A program made the translations under genes and the position numbers. A stretch of 64,000 bases of DNA from JAJXWB01 sp046349215 (GTDB lineage Bacteria; Pseudomonadota; Alphaproteobacteria; Rhizobiales; Beijerinckiaceae), in assembly GCA_046349215.1 (NCBI GenBank), contig JAXMCV010000002.1:682001-746000 (forward strand), read 5' to 3'. Below, one piece after another: positions 50,523 through 60,523 of the stretch. Position 1 is the stretch's first letter; the number at the start of each line of letters is the position of its first letter. The notes beneath the pieces are model-generated. The model saw only the letters and a list, made by a program, of their open reading frames with translations, ran no database searches and was not told where the DNA came from.

Positions 50523-51226
50523 TGGGCGCGCTGCTCGAAGTCCAGGGGCTGAACGCCTATTACGGCAAGAGCCACATCCTGCAGGGCGTGGATTTCCACG
50601 TCGGGGAAGGCGAGATCGTCTCGCTGCTGGGCCGCAACGGCGTCGGACGCTCGACCACGATCAAGGCGATCATGGGCGACGTGCCGCCGCAGGGTTCGGT
50701 GCGCTTCAAGGGCCGCGAAATCGCCGGCCTGAAGCCGCACCAGGTGGCGCGCCTCGGCCTCGGCTACGTGCCCGAGAACCGCGACATCTTTCCGAGCCTG
50801 ACCGTGCGCCAGAACCTGCTGCTCGGCCAGAAGAAAGCCAAGCAGACCGGCCGCTGGTCGATGGAGGACATGTTCCGGATCTTCCCGCGCCTCGAGGAGC
50901 GGGCCGACACGCCGGCGGGCGTGCTGTCCGGCGGCGAGCAGCAGATGCTGACCATGTGCCGGACCCTGATGGGCGATCCCGACCTCGTGATGATCGACGA
51001 GCCGACCGAGGGACTGGCACCGATGATGGTCGAACTCGTCGGGCGGCTGCTCGAGGAGATCGCCGGCCGGGGAATCGCAATCCTTCTGGTGGAGCAGAAG
51101 CTTACGATCGCCCTGAAGATCAGCCACCGGCTCTATGTGATGGGCCACGGCCGCATCGTTTTCGAGGGCACGCCGGCCCAGTTCGCCGCCGACACCCGCG
51201 TCAAGCAGGAATGGCTGGAGGTCTGA
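50522..51226 (+). CDS. livF: Branched-chain-type ABC transporter ATP-binding protein LivF, Walker A variant
   Basis: A 234-aa ABC ATPase with signature LSGGEQQM, Walker B LVMIDEPTEGLAP and LivF-type GLGYVPENRDIF. The Walker A motif reads GRNGVGRST (residues 37-45): the Lys that normally contacts ATP phosphates is Arg43 (codon CGC). The livF of the other Liv system in this window has the normal GRNGAGKST. The rest of the motif set is intact. It ends the operon. Confidence 0.92.
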   Translation: MGALLEVQGLNAYYGKSHILQGVDFHVGEGEIVSLLGRNGVGRSTTIKAIMGDVPPQGSVRFKGREIAGLKPHQVARLGLGYVPENRDIFPSLTVRQNLLLGQKKAKQTGRWSMEDMFRIFPRLEERADTPAGVLSGGEQQMLTMCRTLMGDPDLVMIDEPTEGLAPMMVELVGRLLEEIAGRGIAILLVEQKLTIALKISHRLYVMGHGRIVFEGTPAQFAADTRVKQEWLEV

Positions 51227-51238
51227 GGCCTGCCCGTC

Positions 51239-51281
51239 CGCGCCTTTCTCGTGACAGGCGGCGCCTTTATCGTGACAGGCG
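51239..51281 (+). repeat. Short tandem repeat after livF
   Basis: Two copies of a 21-bp unit (GCGCCTTT.TCGTGACAGGCG, differing at one or two positions) are followed by a partial third GCGCC. The sequence lies in the 200-bp gap between livF and the efflux operon. No function is apparent. Confidence 0.5.
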
Positions 51282-51444
51282 GCGCCCTGGGCGCCGGCCC
51301 GACACAAATCGGCGAAAAAGCAGCGCTTCCAGGAGCCCCGCGGTCTCCTTTCCGACAAGTTAACTGGTCAACTTTCGTGGATTGCGCTAAGCCTCCGGCG
51401 CGCGCCGGGTGGGGTGGCCTGTCGCGCGTTCGCAGGATTCGGGT

Positions 51445-52959
51445 TTGTCGGGTCGGTACATCAGTCAGCCACGCCGCGCAGGACGCGCGCTCGCCGCGCT
51501 CCTGGCGGGCGCGGGGCTGTCGGGCTGCGACCTGACCTGGAACAGGCCGACCTTCGAGGTTCCGGTCGCCGAGACCTATCGGGCGCGCAAGGCGCCCGAG
51601 GCGCCGCCGGTTTCCGACCGCTGGGCCGACGCGTTCGGCTCGCGCGAATTGTCCGGGCTGGTCGACCAGGCGCTGAACGACAATCTCGACATCGCCGCCG
51701 CCGTCGCGCGAATCGAACAGGCCGACGCGCAGGCCAAGGTCGCCGGCGCGCCGCTGTTCCCGCAAGTCGGCCTCGACGGTTCCTCGACGCGCGGCCGCAC
51801 GCCGGGCACGATCGCCAGCCAGGAGGCGCCGCGGCAGAGCGACGGCACGTATCATTTTTCCGGCCAGTACCGTTCGCTCTATTCGCTCGGCCTGAACGCC
51901 TCGTACCAGCTCGATTTCTGGGGCAAGAACCGCGACGCCGCCGACGCCGCGCGCCTGAATGCGGAAGCCAGCCGCTACGACCGTTCCGTAGTGGCGCTGA
52001 CCACCGTGGCGACGGTCGTGAATTATTATTTCGCCATCCTCGGCGCGCAGGACCGGCTGCGCATCGCCAACAACAACGTGAAGATCGCCAGCGAGGTGCT
52101 GGACGCCATCAAGCAGCGTGTGGCGGTCGGCACGGCGTCCGAACTCGACCTCGCGCAGCAGGAGAGCGTGGTCGCCACGCAGCGCGCCAACATTCCGACG
52201 CTCGAGCAGAACCTGCAGCAGACGCGCAACCTGCTCGCCGTGCTGGTGGGACGCACGCCGGAAAGCTTCGGCGTGAAGGGCGGCAGCCTGAACGCGCTGA
52301 AGGCGCCGAAAGTGCAGCCCGGGCTGCCCTCGCAATTGCTTTTGCGCCGCCCCGACATCGCCGAGGCGGAAGCAAAGCTCGCTTCCGCCGATCTCAGCGT
52401 CACCTCGGCGCGCGCCGCCATGTATCCGAACATCTCGCTGACCGGCCAGTACGGCATCGAGAGCCTTCTCTTGAAGAGCCTGTTCCGGCCGGAGGCGATC
52501 GCCTGGCAATACGCGGCGCAACTCGTCCAGCCCCTGATCGACGGCCGCAATCTGCAGGGCCAGCTCGACGTGCAGAAGGGCAGGTACACGGAACTGCTGC
52601 ACCTCTACCACAAGCAGATACTCACCGCCTTCTCGGACGTCGAGAACGCGCTGATCGCGGTGCAGCAGAATACCGAGCGCGAGAAGCTGCAGAATGCGGC
52701 GGCCGCCGCCTCGCGGCGCGCCTACGACGCCTCGATCCAGCGGCTTAGGGAAGGCACGATCGACATCATCACCCTGTCGACGACGCAGACCAGCCTTTTC
52801 AACAATCTCGAACTGGCGGCGATCACCCGCATCGCACGATTCCAGGCGCTGGTTTCGCTCTACCAGGCGCTCGGCGGCGGCTGGGCCGAGCCGATGAAGG
52901 AAATTGCGCGTATAGAAGAATCGAACTCGTTCAGCGATCCGAAGGGGATCATTCCGTGA
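51445..52959 (+). CDS. RND efflux outer-membrane factor lipoprotein (NodT/OprM family)
   Basis: A TolC-fold outer-membrane channel of 504 aa. A lipobox (LSGC) follows a short hydrophobic segment, so the mature N-terminus is a lipid-modified Cys. The family repeat is seen in YQLDFWGKNRDAADAARLNA and later QLVQPLIDGRNLQGQLDVQK, with LLLRRPDIAEAEAKLASAD. The start is uncertain: TTG at 51445 has AGGA 7 bases upstream, and GTG at 51409 would add 12 residues. The stop overlaps the adaptor GTG start by 4 bases. It forms the outer-membrane exit of the efflux system encoded by the next three genes. Confidence 0.9.
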   Translation: MSGRYISQPRRAGRALAALLAGAGLSGCDLTWNRPTFEVPVAETYRARKAPEAPPVSDRWADAFGSRELSGLVDQALNDNLDIAAAVARIEQADAQAKVAGAPLFPQVGLDGSSTRGRTPGTIASQEAPRQSDGTYHFSGQYRSLYSLGLNASYQLDFWGKNRDAADAARLNAEASRYDRSVVALTTVATVVNYYFAILGAQDRLRIANNNVKIASEVLDAIKQRVAVGTASELDLAQQESVVATQRANIPTLEQNLQQTRNLLAVLVGRTPESFGVKGGSLNALKAPKVQPGLPSQLLLRRPDIAEAEAKLASADLSVTSARAAMYPNISLTGQYGIESLLLKSLFRPEAIAWQYAAQLVQPLIDGRNLQGQLDVQKGRYTELLHLYHKQILTAFSDVENALIAVQQNTEREKLQNAAAAASRRAYDASIQRLREGTIDIITLSTTQTSLFNNLELAAITRIARFQALVSLYQALGGGWAEPMKEIARIEESNSFSDPKGIIP

Positions 52960-54242
52960 AACGGCTCTATCTCCTCGTCGCGCTGATCGCGGTGCTCGGC
53001 TATGTCGGCTGGCGGGCGGGCGTCGTGCGCTGGCCGTTCGCCAGGCCGCAACAAGCCGCCGAGGGTGAGGCGCCGGGCGGCCGCCCCGGCGCCAACATGC
53101 CGGTCGTCGTCACGTCGGCCGACGTGCGCACCGCCGACGTGCCGGTCACGCTCGACGCCATCGGCACCGTGCAGGCGCTGAACACGGTGACCGTGCGACC
53201 GCAGGTCGACGGCAAGCTGATCGAGGTGAATTTCAAGGAAGGCCAGGACGTGAAGGCCGGCGACATTCTCGCCCGCATCGATCCGACCACCTACCAGGCG
53301 CAATACGACCAGGCCGTCGCCAAGAAGGCGCAGGACGAGGCGCTGCTCGCCAACGCCCGCATCGATCTCGACCGCTACACGCGGCTGGCGCAGGGCAATT
53401 TCGGTTCGAAGCAGCAGGCCGACACCCAGAAGGCGCTGGTCGCGCAATACGAGGCGCAATTGCGCCAGGACCAGGCGACCATCGACAACACAAAGGCCAT
53501 CCTCGAATACACGACGATCCGCTCGCCGCTCGACGGGCGCACCGGCATCAGGCAGGTCGATCCCGGCAATATCGTCCAGGCGAACGGATTGCAGGGGATC
53601 GTCGTCATCACGCAGGTGAAGCCGATCGCCATCGTCTTCACGCTGGCGCAGCAGAATTTGCGCGCGGTGACGCAGGCGCTGGCGCGCGGCCCGCTGGAGG
53701 CGCGCGCGCTCGACAGCGACAATGCGCGCACGATCGAGCAGGGGCAGGTGCTGGTGGTTGACAACCAGGTCGACACGGCGACCGGCACGGTGAAGATCAA
53801 GGCGGTCTTTCCGAATGCCGGCCTCGTGCTTTGGCCGGGGCAATTCGTCAACGTGCGCCTGACCGTCGACACGATCCGCAACGCCATCGTCGCGCCGACG
53901 GCGGCGGTGCAGCGCGGACCGAGCGGCGCCTATGTCTATGTGCTGCAGGACGACGGAACGGCGACGCAGACGGCGGTGACGGTCGGACAGCAGAACGAGC
54001 GCGTGGCGGTGATCCTCTCGGGACTGACCGCGGGGCAGAAGGTCGCGACGTCGGGCTTCGCGCGCCTGACCAACGGCGCCAAGACGCGCGTCATCCCGAC
54101 GCCGCAGCAATCGACCGCGGAAAACGACAATTCTTCCAAATCGGGCGACGCGCCCAAGGCCGGCGATGCGGCGTCGCCTGCGAGTCCATCGCTCGGCCAG
54201 CAGCGTCCGCGCGGCCAGCGCCGCGAGGGAGCAGGGCAGTGA
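52956..54242 (+). CDS. RND efflux periplasmic adaptor, MdtA-like
   Basis: A 428-aa membrane-fusion protein. An N-terminal anchor (LYLLVALIAVLGYVGWRAG) is followed by the barrel-sandwich halves (VTVRPQVDGKLIEVNFKEGQ, TTIRSPLDGRTGIRQVDPGN) around a coiled-coil hairpin. The beta-barrel region has LVLWPGQFVNVRL. The last 50 residues are a disordered Pro/Ser/Gln-rich tail. It links the two RND pumps to the outer-membrane factor. The start is GTG, overlapping the upstream stop. Confidence 0.92.
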   Translation: MKRLYLLVALIAVLGYVGWRAGVVRWPFARPQQAAEGEAPGGRPGANMPVVVTSADVRTADVPVTLDAIGTVQALNTVTVRPQVDGKLIEVNFKEGQDVKAGDILARIDPTTYQAQYDQAVAKKAQDEALLANARIDLDRYTRLAQGNFGSKQQADTQKALVAQYEAQLRQDQATIDNTKAILEYTTIRSPLDGRTGIRQVDPGNIVQANGLQGIVVITQVKPIAIVFTLAQQNLRAVTQALARGPLEARALDSDNARTIEQGQVLVVDNQVDTATGTVKIKAVFPNAGLVLWPGQFVNVRLTVDTIRNAIVAPTAAVQRGPSGAYVYVLQDDGTATQTAVTVGQQNERVAVILSGLTAGQKVATSGFARLTNGAKTRVIPTPQQSTAENDNSSKSGDAPKAGDAASPASPSLGQQRPRGQRREGAGQ

Positions 54243-54258
54243 GGCGACGGGCTGCGCC

Positions 54259-57200
54259 ATGAACGTCTCGGCGCCCTTCATCGCGCGGCCGATCGCGACC
54301 TCGCTGCTCGGGATCGCCGTTCTGCTCGCGGGGTTGCTCGGATATTCGCGCCTTCCGGTTTCGCCGCTGCCACAGGTCGATTTTCCGACCATCCAGGTCA
54401 CGACACGGCTGCCCGGCGCCAATCCCGACACGATCGCTTCGCTGGTCACGGCCTCGCTCGAGCGCCAGTTCGGTCAGATCCCGGCGCTCGCGACCATGTC
54501 GTCGCAATCGTCTTTCGGCCTGTCGCAGATCACGCTGCAATTCGATCTCGACCGCGACATCGACGCCGCCGCGCAGGACGTGCAATCGGCGATCAACGCA
54601 TCGGCCTCGACGCTGCCGCGCAATCTTCCCTATCCCCCGGTCTATTCGAAGGTGAACCCGGCCGATACGCCGATCTTGACGTTGGCGCTGAAGTCCAAGA
54701 CCGTGGCGCTGCGCCAGCTCAGCGATCTCGCCGACACGCTGATCGCGCCGCGCCTCAGCGAAGTGTCGGGGGTCGGCCATGTCTCGGTCGAGGGCGGCAT
54801 CAAGCCGGCGATCCGAATCCAGGCCGATCTCGCGCGGCTCGGCGCGAACCGGCTGGGGCTCGAGGATCTGCGGCTCGCCATCGTCGGCGCAAACGTGGCA
54901 GGCGCCAAGGGTTCGCTCGACGGCGCGCGGCAGGCCTACACGATCGACGCCAACGACCAGATCGCCAATGCGGAGGCCTATCGCAACATCGTCGTCGCCT
55001 ATCGCGGCGGCGCGCCGATCGTGCTGAAGGACGTCGCCGACGTCATCGAGGGACTGGAGAATTCGCGTGTCGGCGGCTGGTATCAGGGAGAACCGGCCGT
55101 CATCGTCGACGTGCAGCGCCAGCCCGGCGCCAATATCATCGCGACCGTCGATCTCATCAAGAAGGAACTGCCGCGCCTGCAACGCTCCATGCCGAGCGGC
55201 GTCGAATTGCGGCTCGTTCACGACCGCACCGACGCGATCCGCGCCTCCATCGCCGACGTGCAGTTCACGCTCGTGCTCGCGACCGCGCTCGTCGTGCTGG
55301 TCGTGCTCCTGTTCCTGCGCAGTTTCCGCGCCACCATCATCGCCGCCGTCGCCCTGCCGCTGTCGATCATCGCGACATTCGGCGTCATGTATCTCTGCGG
55401 CTTCAGCCTCGACAATCTGTCGCTGATGGCGCTGACGATCGGCACGGGCTTCATCGTCGACGACGCGATCGTGATGATCGAGAACATCGTCCGCAATATG
55501 GAGAACGGCCAGTCTCCCTTGCAGGCGGCCTTCTCCGGCGCGCGCGAGATCGGCTTCACCGTCATCTCGCTGACCGTGTCGCTGATCGCGGTCTTCATCC
55601 CGCTCCTGTTCATGACCGGCCTCGTCGGCCGCATGTTCCGCGAATTCGCGCTGACCCTGTCGATCGCCGTCGTCGTCTCGGCGGCGGTTTCGCTGACGCT
55701 GACGCCGATGATGTGCGGGCGTCTGCTCAAGGCGCGGCGTCGCGAAGGCGAGGCCGCGCGCGAGGCGGAGGAAGCCTCGGGCTGGATGCTCGATTTTTAC
55801 GACCGCACGTTGCGCTGGGCGGTCGATCGCGAATTCCTGATGCTGTCGCTGACCGCCGCCACGCTGGTGCTGACCTTGTGGATGTACGCCGTCGCGCCGA
55901 AGGGCTTCCTGCCGCTGCAGGACAACGGGCTGCTCGATGTCGTGGTCGAGGCGGGGCCGGAAGCCTCGTTCGCGCAGATGACGGAGATCCAGCGCGAGGT
56001 CGCCGACATCTTCCGGCGCGACAAGGAGGTGGTCGGCGTCGCCAGCGTGCTCGGCGTCGGGCCGCTCAACGCGACGCTCAATGTCGGGCATCTCGCCGTC
56101 ACGCTGACGCCGCGCGACGGGCGCAGGACCACAGCCGCCGACATCGGCGAGCGGCTGAAGCGTTCGGTGATGAGCGAAACAGGCGTCAATCTCTACGTGA
56201 AGCCCGTCCAGGATATCCAGATCTCGACGCGACAGAGCCGTTCGCAATACCAGTACACGCTGGTCGGCGCCGATCCGAACGAAGTCGCCGAATGGGGCGC
56301 GCGCATCGCCGACAGGCTGCGCGACAGCACGATCCTGCGCAACGTTGCGACCGAGACGCAGATCGGCGGATTGCGCACGATGATCGTCATCGACCGCGAC
56401 GCGGCGGGCCGCCTCGGCATCAGCGCGCAGAACATCGACGATGCGCTCAACAACGCCTTCGGCCAGCGGCAGGTCTCGACCATCTATACGCAGTCGAACC
56501 AGTACCGCGTGATCCTGGAAGCCGCGCCGCGCTACCAGCAGGATCCGGGCGCGCTGGACAAGCTGTATCTGGCGGGACAGCAGGGCGCGCAGCAGGTCCC
56601 GCTGTCGGCGGTGGCGCGGTTCGAGCACATCAGCGCGCCGCTTTCGGTCGCCCACCAGGACCAGTTCCCGGCAGCCACCATCAGCTTCGATCTCGCGCAT
56701 GGCGCTTCGCTCGGCCAGGCGGTGCAGGCGATCACGTCGGCCGAGAAGGCGCTCGGCATGCCCGGCACGATCACGGGCACGTTCTCCGGCGATGCGGCGG
56801 AATTCAACAAGTCGCTGGCGAGCGAGCCGTGGCTGCTGCTGGCCGCCGTCGTGACGATCTACCTCGTGCTCGGCATGCTCTACGAGAGCTACGCCCATCC
56901 CTTCACGATCCTGACGACACTGCCCTCGGCGGGCGTCGGCGCGCTGCTCGCCCTGCGGCTGACGGGGCTCGATCTTTCCGTCGTCGCGCTGATCGGCATC
57001 ATCCTGCTGATGGGCATCGTCAAGAAGAACGCGATCATGATGATCGACTTCGCGCTCGACGCCGAGCGGCACGAGGGTCTGAGCCCGCGCGAATCGATCC
57101 TGAAAGCGTGTCGCCTGCGCTTCCGGCCGATCATGATGACGACGCTCGCCGCGTTGCTCGGGGCGCTGCCGCTCGCCTTCGCGCAAGGCACGGGCAGCGA

Positions 57201-57381
57201 GTTGCGCATACCGCTCGGCGTGACCATCGTCGGCGGCCTGCTGCTCAGCCAGTTGCTGACGCTCTATACGACGCCGGTCGTCTATCTCGCGGTGGAACGA
57301 CTGCGCCTGCGACTCGGCGGCATGACAGGCGCCGAAATGGCGGCGGTCGACCGGCAGTTCGAGCCGGAGGCGCGGCCGTGA
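54259..57381 (+). CDS. mdtB: RND multidrug efflux pump subunit, MdtB-like
   Basis: A 1040-aa HAE1-type RND transporter starting MNVSAPFIARPIATSLLGIA. The proton-relay Asp pair lies in GFIVDDAIVMIEN (fourth helix) and the conserved Lys in GIVKKNAIMMIDFA (tenth helix). Two large periplasmic loops are present, with QSRSQYQYTLVGAD in the second. It closely follows the MdtB/MdtC pattern, in which two different RND proteins form a mixed trimer. The start is the ATG at 54259; the frame is open upstream within the adaptor gene. Its stop overlaps the next pump gene. Confidence 0.93.
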   Translation: MNVSAPFIARPIATSLLGIAVLLAGLLGYSRLPVSPLPQVDFPTIQVTTRLPGANPDTIASLVTASLERQFGQIPALATMSSQSSFGLSQITLQFDLDRDIDAAAQDVQSAINASASTLPRNLPYPPVYSKVNPADTPILTLALKSKTVALRQLSDLADTLIAPRLSEVSGVGHVSVEGGIKPAIRIQADLARLGANRLGLEDLRLAIVGANVAGAKGSLDGARQAYTIDANDQIANAEAYRNIVVAYRGGAPIVLKDVADVIEGLENSRVGGWYQGEPAVIVDVQRQPGANIIATVDLIKKELPRLQRSMPSGVELRLVHDRTDAIRASIADVQFTLVLATALVVLVVLLFLRSFRATIIAAVALPLSIIATFGVMYLCGFSLDNLSLMALTIGTGFIVDDAIVMIENIVRNMENGQSPLQAAFSGAREIGFTVISLTVSLIAVFIPLLFMTGLVGRMFREFALTLSIAVVVSAAVSLTLTPMMCGRLLKARRREGEAAREAEEASGWMLDFYDRTLRWAVDREFLMLSLTAATLVLTLWMYAVAPKGFLPLQDNGLLDVVVEAGPEASFAQMTEIQREVADIFRRDKEVVGVASVLGVGPLNATLNVGHLAVTLTPRDGRRTTAADIGERLKRSVMSETGVNLYVKPVQDIQISTRQSRSQYQYTLVGADPNEVAEWGARIADRLRDSTILRNVATETQIGGLRTMIVIDRDAAGRLGISAQNIDDALNNAFGQRQVSTIYTQSNQYRVILEAAPRYQQDPGALDKLYLAGQQGAQQVPLSAVARFEHISAPLSVAHQDQFPAATISFDLAHGASLGQAVQAITSAEKALGMPGTITGTFSGDAAEFNKSLASEPWLLLAAVVTIYLVLGMLYESYAHPFTILTTLPSAGVGALLALRLTGLDLSVVALIGIILLMGIVKKNAIMMIDFALDAERHEGLSPRESILKACRLRFRPIMMTTLAALLGALPLAFAQGTGSELRIPLGVTIVGGLLLSQLLTLYTTPVVYLAVERLRLRLGGMTGAEMAAVDRQFEPEARP

Positions 57382-60300
57382 ATTTCTCCGCCCCCTTCAT
57401 CCGTCGCCCTGTGGCGACGAGCCTGATGGCGGCGGGCATATTCCTGACCGGCATGGTCGCCTATTTTCTCTTGCCGGTGTCCAGCCTGCCGGCGATCGAC
57501 CTGCCGACGATCCGCATCATGGCTGTGCGTCCGGGCGCCGATCCCGCGACCATGGCGGCGAGCGTCGCCGCGCCGCTCGAGCGTCGCCTGTCGGAGATTT
57601 CCGGCATTACCGAACTGACCTCGACGAGCACGCTCGGATCGAGCGTCATCACCGCGCAATTCGATCTCAACCGCAAGATCGACAAGGCGGCGCAGGACGT
57701 GCAATCGGCGATCAACGCGGCGGCGACCGACCTGCCGAGCGACCTGCCGATGGTGCCGGCCTTCCGCAAGGCCAATCCCTCGGCCATGCCGGTGCTGATC
57801 CTGGCGCTGACATCCGACACGATGCCGGCGAGCGCCATCTACGACGCCGCCGACACGGTGATCGCGCAGAAGCTCAGCCAGGTCGAGGGCGTCGCCGAAG
57901 TGCAGGTGAACGGCGCCGAACAACCGGCGATCCGCATCCAGGTCGATCCGTCGCGCCTCGCCTCGATGGGCATAGGTCTCGATACGGTGGCCAACCAGGT
58001 CGTGGCGGCCGACGCCCATTCGCCGGTCGGCGGCTACGACGGGCCGCTGCGCGCCGGCAGCTACGAGACGACGGACCAATTGTCGAAGCCCGAGCAATAT
58101 GCGGGCATCGTGATCCCGATCCAGAGCGGCGGCGCCGTGCGGCTCGGCGACATAGCGAAGATCGATCTCAGCGTGCGCAACCGGCGGGCCGCCGGCTGGT
58201 TCAATCGCAAGCCGGCTGTGCTTCTGTTCGTGACCAAGCAGCCAGACGCCAACGTGATCGAGACGGTCGACCGCGTGAAGGCGCTGCTGCCGGAACTGAA
58301 GCGATGGATACCGGCCGGCATAGACATTTCGATCCTGTCCGACCGCACCACGACGATCCGCGCAAGCATCCATGAAATTCAGCGCACGCTGCTCATTTCC
58401 ATCGCGCTGGTCATGCTGGTCGTCTTCCTTTTCGTGCGGCGCGCGGCGCCGACCATCGCCGCCGGCGTGACCGTGCCGCTGTCGCTCGCCGGCACGTTCG
58501 CCTGCATGAAGGCTGTCGGCTTCTCGCTCGACAATATCTCGCTGATGGCTGTCATCGCCGCGGTCGGCTTCGTCGTCGACGACGCGATCGTGATGATCGA
58601 GAACGTCTATCGCAACATGGAGCAGGGCAAGACGCCGCTCGTCGCCGCGCTGGACGGCGCGCGGCAGATCGGCTTCACCGTCATGTCGATCAGCCTGTCG
58701 CTGGTTGCGGCCTTCATCCCGCTTCTGTTCCTCAGCGGCATCGGCGGCAAGTTCTTCCGCGAATTCTCGCTGACGATGGTGTTCGCCATAGCCATCTCGA
58801 CCTTCGTGTCGCTGTCCGTGACGCCGATGATCTGCGCGCGCTTCCTGAAGCGCCACGACGAAGACAGGCAGACGCGGCTCGACCGGATCGTCGAGGGCGC
58901 TCTCACCGCGATCACGCGCTTCTACGCGCGCACGCTCGCCGGCGCGATCCGGCATCCCTGGTGGTCGCTCGTCACCCTGATCGCGCTGATCGTCCTCAAC
59001 ATCTGGATGTTCAGGGTGATTCCGAAGGGTTATTTCCCGCAGGACGACACCGGACTGATCTTCGCTTTCACGGAAGCCTCGCCCGACGTGTCTTTCCCGG
59101 CGATGGAGCGGTTCCAGCAGGCGGCTTCCGATATCGTCATGGGCGATCCCGACGTCGAGAATGTCGCCTCGTTCATCGGCGGCACGAATTCCGTCAACCA
59201 GGGCCGGTTCTTCATCGCCCTGAAACCGGAAGGCGTGCGGTCCGGTTCGAGCCGCGACGTCATCAACCGTTTGCGCGGCAAGCTGGCGCGCGTGCCGGGC
59301 ATCACCGTCTTCATGTTTCCGGTGCAGGACATCCGCGCCGGCGGCCGCCAGAGCAAGTCGCAATTCCAGTTTACCCTGTGGGATCCCTCGCTCGAGGAAT
59401 TGTCGGAATGGACGCCCAAGATCGTCGAGCGCCTGCGCCAGGTTCCGCTGCTGACCGACGTGACGACCGACCGCGAGCAGGGCGGCCTGCGCGCCAATGT
59501 CATCATCGACCGCGACGCGGCATCGCGGCTCGGCGTGGCGATCCAGGACATAGACACGGCGCTCAACACCGCCTTCGGCCAACGTCAGGCGGCGATCGTC
59601 TATACGCAACGCAACCAGTATCGCGTGATCGTCGAATCCAATGAGACGCGGCAACGTGATCCGACCGACCTCTCCGGCCTCTACGTCTCGCCGTCGAAGA
59701 CCGTGCAGCCGCAGCAATCCACGTCCAACTTCCAGACGCCGCCGCGCTACCAGGTGCCGCTGTCGTCTGTCGCGCGCGTGGAACGCAGCGCCATGCCGCT
59801 CGCCGTCAACCACCAGGGCTCGTTCCCGGCGACGACCATCAGCTTCAATCTCGCCGAAGGCGCGACGCTCGACGAGGCGACGCGAACCATCACGCAGACG
59901 GTCGCCGACATGAATCCGCCGGACGGTCTGCGCACGGAATTCGCCGGCGAGGCGCGCGACTTCCGGCAGAGTTCGAGCAATTTCGTGACGCTGATCTTCG
60001 TCGCGCTGCTGGCGGTCTATCTGATCCTGGGCATTCTCTACGAAAGCCTGATCCACCCGATCACCATCATCTCGACGCTGCCGTCGGCTGGGCTCGGCGC
60101 GTTGCTGGCGCTGATGCTGTTCAACGCCGAGCTGACGCTGATCGCCGCCATCGGCATCATTCTCCTGATCGGCATCGTCAAGAAGAACGGCATCATGCTC
60201 GTCGATTTCGCCATCTCGGCGGAACGGTCGAAGGACCTGACGCCCGAGCAATCGGCGCATCAGGCGGCGGTCGAACGCTTCCGGCCGATCCTGATGACGA

Positions 60301-60512
60301 CGCTGGCCGCGCTGTTCGGCGCGCTGCCGCTGGCGGTGGCGACCGGCGCCGGCGCGGAATTGCGCCGGCCGCTCGGCATCACCATCGTCGGCGGCCTCGT
60401 GCTGTCGCAGATCCTGACGCTCTACACGACGCCGGTCGTCTATCTGCTGATGGACAAGCTGTCGCGCCGCCGGCGCGCGCGGCGCGACGAACAGGTCGCG
60501 CCGGCGGAATAG
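57378..60512 (+). CDS. mdtC: RND multidrug efflux pump subunit, MdtC-like
   Basis: A 1044-aa RND transporter starting MNFSAPFIRRPVATSLMAAG. Proton-relay residues are in GFVVDDAIVMIENVYRNM and GIVKKNGIMLVDFAISAER. It is similar to but clearly distinct from the upstream pump, as expected for an MdtB/MdtC pair. The start is GTG, 4 bases before the upstream stop codon, with GGAGG 7 bases upstream. A short insertion rich in Gln and Ser (around SPSKTVQPQQSTSNFQTPPR) lies in the second periplasmic loop. Confidence 0.93.
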   Translation: MNFSAPFIRRPVATSLMAAGIFLTGMVAYFLLPVSSLPAIDLPTIRIMAVRPGADPATMAASVAAPLERRLSEISGITELTSTSTLGSSVITAQFDLNRKIDKAAQDVQSAINAAATDLPSDLPMVPAFRKANPSAMPVLILALTSDTMPASAIYDAADTVIAQKLSQVEGVAEVQVNGAEQPAIRIQVDPSRLASMGIGLDTVANQVVAADAHSPVGGYDGPLRAGSYETTDQLSKPEQYAGIVIPIQSGGAVRLGDIAKIDLSVRNRRAAGWFNRKPAVLLFVTKQPDANVIETVDRVKALLPELKRWIPAGIDISILSDRTTTIRASIHEIQRTLLISIALVMLVVFLFVRRAAPTIAAGVTVPLSLAGTFACMKAVGFSLDNISLMAVIAAVGFVVDDAIVMIENVYRNMEQGKTPLVAALDGARQIGFTVMSISLSLVAAFIPLLFLSGIGGKFFREFSLTMVFAIAISTFVSLSVTPMICARFLKRHDEDRQTRLDRIVEGALTAITRFYARTLAGAIRHPWWSLVTLIALIVLNIWMFRVIPKGYFPQDDTGLIFAFTEASPDVSFPAMERFQQAASDIVMGDPDVENVASFIGGTNSVNQGRFFIALKPEGVRSGSSRDVINRLRGKLARVPGITVFMFPVQDIRAGGRQSKSQFQFTLWDPSLEELSEWTPKIVERLRQVPLLTDVTTDREQGGLRANVIIDRDAASRLGVAIQDIDTALNTAFGQRQAAIVYTQRNQYRVIVESNETRQRDPTDLSGLYVSPSKTVQPQQSTSNFQTPPRYQVPLSSVARVERSAMPLAVNHQGSFPATTISFNLAEGATLDEATRTITQTVADMNPPDGLRTEFAGEARDFRQSSSNFVTLIFVALLAVYLILGILYESLIHPITIISTLPSAGLGALLALMLFNAELTLIAAIGIILLIGIVKKNGIMLVDFAISAERSKDLTPEQSAHQAAVERFRPILMTTLAALFGALPLAVATGAGAELRRPLGITIVGGLVLSQILTLYTTPVVYLLMDKLSRRRRARRDEQVAPAE

Positions 60513-60523
60513 GGCGGCGCCGG

